Source of the DNA: Solirubrobacterales bacterium
GTDB lineage: Bacteria; Actinomycetota; Thermoleophilia; Solirubrobacterales; Solirubrobacteraceae
Direction: 5' to 3'
DNA length: 64,000 nucleotides
Assembly: GCA_947474595.1 (NCBI GenBank)
Contig: CANJIV010000001.1
Location: 372,001 to 436,000 of the forward strand
Position 1 is the stretch's first letter; each line of letters begins with the position of its first letter. The notes under the pieces were generated by a model, which worked only from the letters and a program-made list of their open reading frames with translations, had not been told where the DNA came from and searched no databases. Both the position numbers and the translations under genes were made by a program. This document shows positions 34,634 through 41,400 of this stretch, piece after piece.

Positions 34634-35313
34634 GTGAGCCGGCGATTGCGCTGACCGGACTCGGGCGTGCCTACGGCGAGCGTTGGGCCTTGCGCGATCT
34701 GACGCTCGAGCTTGGCGTCGGCCAAACTCTCGTCGTCTTCGGGCCTAACGGCGCAGGAAAATCCACACTCCTACGCGTACTGGCGACCTTGGCGCGCCCT
34801 CAAGCCGGCGAGGCACGCGTGCTGGGCAAGCTCGTTCCCAAGCAGGGCTGGGCGGTCCGCGCGAAGCTTGGATTTCTCGCCCACGACCCCTTGCTCTACC
34901 GTGACCTCACCGCGCGCGAGAACCTGACCTACCACGCCAGGCTCTACGGAGTGAAAGCTCAACGCATCGATGAACTGCTTGAGGCCGTAGAGATGACCAA
35001 GCGGGCAGACGAGCCGGTGCGGACGCTGTCACGTGGAATGGTCCAGCGGATGGCTGTCTGTCGCACGGTCCTCCACAGCCCCGAACTCTTGCTGCTCGAC
35101 GAGCCCGTAGCCAACCTCGACCCGGCGGCGACCGCTTTAGTGTCATCACTGGTCGGGCCGACATCTGGCACGACGCGCGTCGTGACCAGCCACGACCCTG
35201 TCGGCGGCCTTGAGCAAGCCGACATCGCGCTCGGCCTGCGTGACGGAAGACCCGTACTGCTGGCACCAGCCTCAGAGGTCTCAGCGGCCGACATTGGAGC
35301 CCTCTACTCATGA
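34630..35313 (+). CDS. ccmA: Haem ABC exporter ATP-binding protein CcmA
   Basis: A 227-residue ABC ATPase: Walker A GPNGAGKSTLLRVL, signature TLSRGMVQRMAV, Walker B ELLLLDEPVANLDP and the switch histidine in VTSHDP. The neighbours ccmB and ccmC identify it as the ATPase of the CcmABC(D) complex, which powers haem release to CcmE for cytochrome c maturation (System I). It begins with GTG overlapping mogA and ends overlapping ccmB, so translation is continuous. Confidence 0.92.
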   Translation: MSEPAIALTGLGRAYGERWALRDLTLELGVGQTLVVFGPNGAGKSTLLRVLATLARPQAGEARVLGKLVPKQGWAVRAKLGFLAHDPLLYRDLTARENLTYHARLYGVKAQRIDELLEAVEMTKRADEPVRTLSRGMVQRMAVCRTVLHSPELLLLDEPVANLDPAATALVSSLVGPTSGTTRVVTSHDPVGGLEQADIALGLRDGRPVLLAPASEVSAADIGALYS

Positions 35314-35981
35314 ACGCCGTTCGGGCACTGCTGCGCAAAGATCTCCTCTTGGAGCTGCGGGCCAAAGAGTCGGTGCCGGCGATGGCGCTCTTTTCATTGA
35401 CGACCTTCGTGATTTTCCACTTCGCCCTCGATCGCAACACTGTTGCTGGCTCTCTGGCCTCGGGCGTGCTGTGGGTGACCTTGCTCTTCGCTGCAATTCT
35501 GGGGATCAACCGCCTGTTCGTTGCAGAGCGTGAGCAAGGTGGCTTTGATGCCTTCATGCTCGCTCCCGTCGACCGCACAGCGATGCTTATCGCCAAGGCC
35601 TGCGCGCTCTTCATATTTCTCACAATCGTCGAATTGATCGCCGTGCCCGCGTTCGCCTTTTTGCTGCTGGAAGGATCGATCCTTCCAGCCCTTCCTGGCT
35701 TAATCGCAGTCCTAGTGCTCGCCAACATCGGGATCGCTGTAATCGGAACGCTTAGCTCGGCAATCGCGGTTCAGACGCGGGCACGCGACCTAATTGCCCC
35801 TCTCGTGGCGCTTCCATTACTGGTCCCGCTACTGATCGCCAGCGCGCGGGCCACGCAACCCCTACTGCTCTCAGGAGGCGCTCTCTCCGTACCCACTAAG
35901 TGGATAGCAGTGCTTGGCCTCTATGATCTGGTCTTCGCGCTGCTCTCCTACGCAGTGTTCGATTTTCTGCTTGAGGAGTAA
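35310..35981 (+). CDS. ccmB: Haem exporter membrane protein CcmB
   Basis: A 223-residue membrane protein with six hydrophobic segments. It opens with LLRKDLLLELRAKES and carries the family segment GINRLFVAEREQGGFDAFML, both typical of CcmB. It is the permease partner of CcmA. Its ATG overlaps the ccmA stop by four bases, and ccmC follows after four bases. Confidence 0.93.
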   Translation: MNAVRALLRKDLLLELRAKESVPAMALFSLTTFVIFHFALDRNTVAGSLASGVLWVTLLFAAILGINRLFVAEREQGGFDAFMLAPVDRTAMLIAKACALFIFLTIVELIAVPAFAFLLLEGSILPALPGLIAVLVLANIGIAVIGTLSSAIAVQTRARDLIAPLVALPLLVPLLIASARATQPLLLSGGALSVPTKWIAVLGLYDLVFALLSYAVFDFLLEE

Positions 35982-35985
35982 AAAT

Positions 35986-36735
35986 ATGTACGGCAAAGGC
36001 ATGCGGCCACTCGCAATTGGCACCTTTTTTGTTCTGACGGGCGCTTTCGCGCTGGTCTTTTTCTGGGTTCCCGCGGACGCTGACCAAGGGTTTATCCAGA
36101 AGATCTTCTACCTTCACGTACCGATGGCAATAGTCGCCCTAGGTGGCTTTATCGCTGGGGGTGTGATGGCCATCTGCCACCTGCGAACCGGCAACAGCAA
36201 GTGGGACCTACGCTCGTATGTTTCGATTCATATGGCGCTCGTACTAGCAGTTGGTGCACTAATCACCGGGTCGATCTGGGCGCGAGCAGCCTGGGGTCAC
36301 TGGTGGGTATGGGACGAGCCGACGCTGGTCTCTTTCCTGATCGTCTTCTTGCTCTACGCGACCTACCAGCCACTACGGTTTGCGATTGAGGATCCCGAAA
36401 AACAGGCTCGATATGCCTCGGTGTTCGCGATCACGGCCGGTGCCTTTGTGCCGCTTAACTTCCTCGCCGTGCGGATGGCCCAGTCGCTGGCGCACCCCCG
36501 CGTGCTCGGCGCCACCGGCGGCTCCATGCCATCAGAGATGCGCATCACCTTCTACGTTTCGCTAATCGGGATGGCCCTTCTCTTCATAACTTTGTGGAAG
36601 TACGAAATGGCTTCCAAACACACCACCGCCCAACTGCGGAACTTGCGCCGGAGGCTGTTAGGCGACGATAGTGTCGCCCCCACTGGGCGCAGCGCAGCTC
36701 CATCCACCGTCCTGCCCGCTAGGCCAAAGCCCTAA
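35986..36735 (+). CDS. ccmC: Haem-handling protein CcmC
   Basis: A 249-residue protein with six hydrophobic segments and the tryptophan-rich WGHWWVWDEPTLVSF motif that binds haem on the outer face of the membrane. Conserved histidines in KIFYLHVPMA and VRMAQSLAHPRV match axial ligands known in the family. It loads haem onto CcmE. I chose ATG 35986, four bases after ccmB, rather than an in-frame start at 35914 inside ccmB. The C-terminal 35 residues are polar and unique. Confidence 0.93.
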   Translation: MYGKGMRPLAIGTFFVLTGAFALVFFWVPADADQGFIQKIFYLHVPMAIVALGGFIAGGVMAICHLRTGNSKWDLRSYVSIHMALVLAVGALITGSIWARAAWGHWWVWDEPTLVSFLIVFLLYATYQPLRFAIEDPEKQARYASVFAITAGAFVPLNFLAVRMAQSLAHPRVLGATGGSMPSEMRITFYVSLIGMALLFITLWKYEMASKHTTAQLRNLRRRLLGDDSVAPTGRSAAPSTVLPARPKP

Positions 36736-36905
36736 TGCCAGCGCTTCCCCTCGATGAAGCAGGCAAGTACGTCGCCGCGGCCTACCTCGTCTTCCTCGCC
36801 CTGATCCTGATCTACGTGGCAATAATGGCAGTCAAGTTAGGGCGGATCGAGAAGGAGCTAGTCGAGCTAAATGAACTGGCCGACCGTGCCGAGGAGAGCA
36901 AATGA
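36735..36905 (+). CDS. ccmD: CcmD-like small membrane protein
   Basis: A 56-residue protein with one hydrophobic helix (YVAAAYLVFLALILIYVAIM) followed by a charged amphipathic tail (KLGRIEKELVELNEL). Size, topology and position directly after ccmC are those of CcmD, which helps release holo-CcmE from CcmABC. Its ATG shares one base with the ccmC stop (TAATG), and its stop overlaps the hemA start by four bases (ATGA). Confidence 0.8.
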   Translation: MPALPLDEAGKYVAAAYLVFLALILIYVAIMAVKLGRIEKELVELNELADRAEESK

Positions 36906-38278
36906 GCGAGCTGCTCGTACTTGGCATCTCGCATAAGACGGCCCCGGTTGCGCTGCGTGAGCGCGTCGCACTATTAGATGGCCGTGCAGAAACAGTCGTT
37001 GAAGAGCTCGTCGCTGATCCTGACGTAGTTGAGGCGGTTGCAATCTCGACCTGCAACCGCACAGAGATCTACCTAGCTGCCGCCAACCCAGTCGCCGCCG
37101 AGAACGCCGTGCTATCGATACTCTCTCGCCAGGCTGGCATTAGGCCCACCGAGCTCGTTGAGCCACTCTATGCACTGCGCAACTGCGATGCCGCTCGCCA
37201 CCTTTATCGAGTGACTGCTGGGCTCGACTCGATGATCGTTGGAGAGAGCGAGATCCAAGGCCAGGTCAAGCGCGCCTACGAGTCAGCCCTAGCGATCGGT
37301 GCCACGGGACCGATGCTTAATAAGCTCTTCCACGCCGCTCTGGCAACGGGGAAGCGGGTCCGCTCAGAGACTCAGATCTCAGCCTCGCGGGTCAACATCT
37401 CCACCGTCGCCGTGCAGCTCGCACAAGAGTCAATAGGCAACCTTCACGGTCGGCGGGTGCTGATCCTCGGCGCTGGCGAGATGAGCGAACTAACCGCCCA
37501 AGCCCTAGTCGATCAGGGCGTCCACGGCATCTTCGTAGCCAACCGCCGCCGCGATCGCGCCGAAGCGTTGGCCCATCGCTTCGACGGTACCGTCGTTGGC
37601 TTTGACCACTTTCCATCCGAGCTAGAGCACGCCGACATCGTCTTGGCCTCGACCTCCTCCCCTCATCCGATCGTAGGCCAAAGCGAGCTGCGCGAGGTAA
37701 TGGCTGCACGCAACTCACGCCCACTTCTACTGATCGACATCGCTGTTCCCCGCGATATCGAGCCGGAGTGCGCTGCGCTCGATGGCGTAACCCTTTACGA
37801 CATGGACGACCTCCAAGACGTGGTCAGGCGCAACCGCTCGGTTCGCAGCGAAGAGGCGCTGCTCGCCGACGACATCGTCGAAGAGGAAATCACGCGCTTC
37901 GCTGGGTGGCTGGGATCACTTGAGGTGCTACCCACCGTCGCGGCGCTACGCCAGCGCGGCGATGACATCGTCGAAGGGGTCCTAGCCGAAAACGAAGACC
38001 ACTGGGAGACAGTGTCAGAAGCCGACCGCGAGCGGATCGCCGCGATCGCTCGTACTGTGGCAAACCGTCTCCTACACGAACCGACGTTGCGGATGAAGCG
38101 CACCGAAGACGAACGCACCCACGCCCGGCTGCAGGTTATCCGGGATCTCTTCGGGCTTGACGCCGACGCCAGCAGTGAGGGCGCAGCCGATCGTAGTGAC
38201 GATCCAGGTGTGACCTCAGACGCTGTCTCTGCCGACGTCCGCGAGCTTCCCCGGCGCGCTGACGGCCGGTCGCGGTGA
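36902..38278 (+). CDS. hemA: Glutamyl-tRNA reductase
   Basis: A 458-residue enzyme that reduces glutamyl-tRNA-Glu to glutamate-1-semialdehyde, the committed step of tetrapyrrole synthesis. The N-terminus LGISHKTAPVALRERV, the catalytic cysteine in VAISTCNRTEIYL (C51), the GLDSMIVGESEIQGQVK block and the NADPH motif VLILGAGEMSELTAQAL are intact, with a helical dimerisation domain at the end. The C-terminal 35 residues after FGLD are a disordered extension. It overlaps ccmD and hemC. Confidence 0.96.
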   Translation: MSELLVLGISHKTAPVALRERVALLDGRAETVVEELVADPDVVEAVAISTCNRTEIYLAAANPVAAENAVLSILSRQAGIRPTELVEPLYALRNCDAARHLYRVTAGLDSMIVGESEIQGQVKRAYESALAIGATGPMLNKLFHAALATGKRVRSETQISASRVNISTVAVQLAQESIGNLHGRRVLILGAGEMSELTAQALVDQGVHGIFVANRRRDRAEALAHRFDGTVVGFDHFPSELEHADIVLASTSSPHPIVGQSELREVMAARNSRPLLLIDIAVPRDIEPECAALDGVTLYDMDDLQDVVRRNRSVRSEEALLADDIVEEEITRFAGWLGSLEVLPTVAALRQRGDDIVEGVLAENEDHWETVSEADRERIAAIARTVANRLLHEPTLRMKRTEDERTHARLQVIRDLFGLDADASSEGAADRSDDPGVTSDAVSADVRELPRRADGRSR

Positions 38279-39213
38279 CTGCCGCAGCGCCGCTGCGCAT
38301 CGGGACGCGTAGCAGCGCGCTCGCGCTCACCCAAGCCCAATCGGTAGCTGCGGCGCTGCTTAGTCGTGGCCACTCATCTGAGTTGGTTGAGATAGTCACA
38401 AGTGGCGACCGCGGGATTGACAAAGGTGACACTGTGAGCGTTGTTGGAGATAAATCGCGCTGGGTTAAAGAGTTAGACACAGCGCTCTTGGCGGGAGAGA
38501 TCGATCTCGCCGTCCACTCCGCAAAAGACGTTCCAGGCGATCTGCCAGACGGCCTAGAGATAGCGGCCGTCCCTGCGCGAGCCGACCCTCGCGACGCCCT
38601 CTGTGGCGCCACATCAATCGAGGCGCTACCGATCGGAGCACGTGTTGGAACCAGCTCCCTACGGCGACGTGCGCAACTGTTGGCCGCGCGAGATGACCTC
38701 GATGTGATCGAACTACGAGGGAATGTTCCGACGCGCTTAGAGAAGCTAGCTGCCGGGGAGTGTGACGCTCTCGTGTTGGCGCTGGCTGGCTTGGTTCGCC
38801 TTGGGCGCGGCGATGATGTCGGGGGCGAGCTTGATCTCGATCGCTTCGTACCGGCCCCCGGGCAAGGGACTCTCGCCATCCAGGCTAGGGTTAGTGACGC
38901 TCGAGTAACGGCCGCCCTAGCCGAGCTGACAGATCCCCAAGCCCTTGCATCACTGACCGCCGAACGAGAGCTCTGCCGCGAGCTCGGCGCAAGCTGCGAC
39001 ACACCAGTCGGTGCGCTAGCCACCGTTAACGCCAACGGAGATATGACCTTGTCGGGCTTTATCGGCCTGCCAGATGGCTCGGCCTGGATTACCGATCGCC
39101 TTGAAGGTCACATGACAAGTCCTTGCGAACTCGGCCGAGTCGTCGCGAGACGCTTACTAGATAGTGGTGGGGCTGCACTGCTCAAGCAAGCCGAATTGAT
39201 GGTGGCTAAATGA
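38275..39213 (+). CDS. hemC: Hydroxymethylbilane synthase (porphobilinogen deaminase)
   Basis: A 312-residue enzyme that joins four porphobilinogens. IGTRSSALALTQAQSVA, the VHSAKDVPGDLPDGL motif with the catalytic Asp, RVGTSSLRRRAQLLA and the dipyrromethane-cofactor cysteine in LGASCDTPVGA are present. It starts with GTG overlapping the hemA stop by four bases and overlaps the next gene by four. hemB, which makes its substrate, is not in the window. Confidence 0.96.
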   Translation: MTAAAPLRIGTRSSALALTQAQSVAAALLSRGHSSELVEIVTSGDRGIDKGDTVSVVGDKSRWVKELDTALLAGEIDLAVHSAKDVPGDLPDGLEIAAVPARADPRDALCGATSIEALPIGARVGTSSLRRRAQLLAARDDLDVIELRGNVPTRLEKLAAGECDALVLALAGLVRLGRGDDVGGELDLDRFVPAPGQGTLAIQARVSDARVTAALAELTDPQALASLTAERELCRELGASCDTPVGALATVNANGDMTLSGFIGLPDGSAWITDRLEGHMTSPCELGRVVARRLLDSGGAALLKQAELMVAK

Positions 39214-40685
39214 ACGCCAGAGTCGCGCTGGTTGGGGCCGGGCCCGGTGACCCAGGACTTCTAACCGCGCGGGCCCTAGATCTGATCTCGCGCGCCGATG
39301 CGATCTACTACGACCGCCTAATTCCCAGTAGCGCCCTAGATGGAGCACGCAGCGACGCTGAGTTGATCTACGTTGGCAAGCGGCCAGGCGCTCCCTCAAT
39401 GCCACAAGAGGAGATCAACGCAGCACTCGTAGCGCGAGCAAAACGCGGCGGATTGATCGTACGGCTTAAAGGTGGAGACCCCTTCGTGTTTGGTCGCGGC
39501 GGCGAAGAGGCACTAGAGCTGCGCGCGGCAGGGATCGACTTCGAAGTAGTCCCTGCTGTTACGGCTGGGATTGCGGCGACCGCCTACGCCGGAATTCCGG
39601 TCACCCACCGCGACCGCGCTAGCGCTGTCGCCTTCGTCACCGGTCACGAAGATCCCAGCAAACCTGAGTCAGCAATTGACTGGACGGCGCTAGCCGCATT
39701 TCCAGGCACACTGGTTTTCTACATGGGCGTTAAACAGTTGGGGCGGATTGCAGAGCAGCTGATTGGGGCAGGCAGGCCAGCAGACCAGCCAGCGGCAGTT
39801 GTTGAGCGAGGGACCCATCCCGACCAGCGGACGATCACCGCAACCCTGGCCACGATCGCAGAGGCCGCGATCGCAGCAGGCATCAAACCACCCTCAATTA
39901 CGGTGGTCGGAGAGGTCGTCGGCCTACGCGATGACCTCGCCTGGCTGGAGAAGCGCCCGCTACACGGCCGTAGCGTCGCCGTGACCCGCGCCCGTGCTCA
40001 AGCCAGTGGGCTCGCTCACAAGCTGCGTGAACTTGGTGCCACAGTGATCGAAACGCCGACGATTAGAGTTACTGCGCTCCCCGGCGACGCGCCCGACCTA
40101 ACCTCCTACGACCTCGTATGCCTGACGAGCCCTAACGGCGTGTCGTGCCTCTTTGAACGTCTCAACGCAGCTGGCCTAGATGCCCGCGCTCTCGCCACCG
40201 CAACCGTCGCGGCGATCGGACCGGGAACAGCGCGAGCCCTAAGCGAACATGGAATTACCGCCGATCTCATACCAGCGACCTTCGTCGCCGAAGGCCTCAT
40301 CGAAGCCCTACGAGACACTCCCGTCAAGCGGGCGTTAATCGCGACGGCCCTTGATGCGCGCGACGTACTTCCCGAGGCGCTCCGCCAGCGAGGAGCCGAC
40401 GTTGACGTACTCGCGCTATATGAGACGGTAGCCGAGCCTCTTGATGACCAAACCCTCGCTGCCGCACGAGCCGCCGACTACATCACCTTCACCTCCTCCT
40501 CGACCGTCACCTTCTTCTTAGCAGCCGCCGGCGAGGCTGGCCTCTCTCATGACACCCGCGTGGTCTCAATCGGGCCGGTCACAACAGCCACTCTGCGCGA
40601 GCACTCAATCGCACCGGCCGTCGAGGCTCAGCAGTACGACATCGACGGGCTAATAGCCGCGATCGTCGCTGACGCCACGGGGTGA
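39210..40685 (+). CDS. Fused uroporphyrinogen-III C-methyltransferase / uroporphyrinogen-III synthase
   Basis: A 491-residue two-domain protein. Residues about 1-245 are SUMT (CobA): ALVGAGPGDPGLLTARAL, VRLKGGDPFVFGRGGEE and VPAVTAGIAATAYAGIPVTHR. Residues about 250-490 are HemD, starting GRSVAVTRARAQASGLAHKL and containing DLVCLTSPNGVSCLFERL and ITFTSSSTVTFFLAA. One chain therefore closes the tetrapyrrole ring and methylates the product to precorrin-2, the substrate of the Met8-like enzyme at the head of this run. The fusion is common in actinobacteria and Firmicutes. Confidence 0.95.
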   Translation: MNARVALVGAGPGDPGLLTARALDLISRADAIYYDRLIPSSALDGARSDAELIYVGKRPGAPSMPQEEINAALVARAKRGGLIVRLKGGDPFVFGRGGEEALELRAAGIDFEVVPAVTAGIAATAYAGIPVTHRDRASAVAFVTGHEDPSKPESAIDWTALAAFPGTLVFYMGVKQLGRIAEQLIGAGRPADQPAAVVERGTHPDQRTITATLATIAEAAIAAGIKPPSITVVGEVVGLRDDLAWLEKRPLHGRSVAVTRARAQASGLAHKLRELGATVIETPTIRVTALPGDAPDLTSYDLVCLTSPNGVSCLFERLNAAGLDARALATATVAAIGPGTARALSEHGITADLIPATFVAEGLIEALRDTPVKRALIATALDARDVLPEALRQRGADVDVLALYETVAEPLDDQTLAAARAADYITFTSSSTVTFFLAAAGEAGLSHDTRVVSIGPVTTATLREHSIAPAVEAQQYDIDGLIAAIVADATG

Positions 40686-41383
40686 CGATGGCTGGCGCGC
40701 TCGGCTTCCCTCGCCTACACCTGCGCCAAACGGACTCCACCAACCTCAGGGCGCGCGAGCTAGCTGCCGCTGGCGCGCCACATGGAACACTCGTAACCGC
40801 AGGCCAGCAGTCGGCCGGTCGGGGCCGTCAAGGGCGAGTGTGGAGTGCCCCACCAGGTCGGGCCCTGCTGCTCTCCCTACTCCTGCGCGATCCCAGACCG
40901 CTGCTCCCGCTCGCGGCTGGTGTCGCTATCGCCGAGGCGATCGAGCCAACCCAAGCCCGCCTTAAGTGGCCCAACGATGTGCTCATAGATGGTCGCAAGG
41001 TCGCTGGAATTCTCGTCGAGGCGAAGCCCCAAGAAGGGTGGGCCGTCCTAGGCATCGGCATCAACGTCGCGATCCGCCCAGATGACTTCCCACCGCAGCT
41101 GCAGGCGACCGCGGCGACGCTCGGCCTTGAACCCGAAGCGATCGAGCCGATGCTTTATTTAGTGATCGCTGCGCTAAGCAGATGGCTTGCTGCGAGCGAC
41201 AGCGAGGTACTCGCTGGCGTCCGAGCACGCGACGCCCTATTAGGCCAACCGGTCTACTGGCAGGCAGGAAGCGGCACCGGGGCCGGAATCGACGGCGATG
41301 GGCGGCTAATCGTTTCGCTCGCGCACGGCGGTCAAACCACGCTTGAAGCGGGCGAGGTTCACCTAACAAAAAGGGAACAGTAG
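40682..41383 (+). CDS. birA: Biotin-[acetyl-CoA-carboxylase] ligase, catalytic domain only
   Basis: A 233-residue biotin protein ligase. The adenylate-binding loop is SAGRGRQGRVWSAPPG, followed by LKWPNDVLIDGRKVAGILVE and VLGIGINVAI. No N-terminal helix-turn-helix precedes it, so it is a monofunctional ligase and not a repressor. The GTG at 40682 overlaps the preceding stop by four bases; an ATG six bases later is an alternative. It ends the co-directional run, 17 bases before the convergent helicase stop. Confidence 0.93.
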   Translation: MTMAGALGFPRLHLRQTDSTNLRARELAAAGAPHGTLVTAGQQSAGRGRQGRVWSAPPGRALLLSLLLRDPRPLLPLAAGVAIAEAIEPTQARLKWPNDVLIDGRKVAGILVEAKPQEGWAVLGIGINVAIRPDDFPPQLQATAATLGLEPEAIEPMLYLVIAALSRWLAASDSEVLAGVRARDALLGQPVYWQAGSGTGAGIDGDGRLIVSLAHGGQTTLEAGEVHLTKREQ

Positions 41384-41400
41384 AGCGCGCGAGGGTCCGA

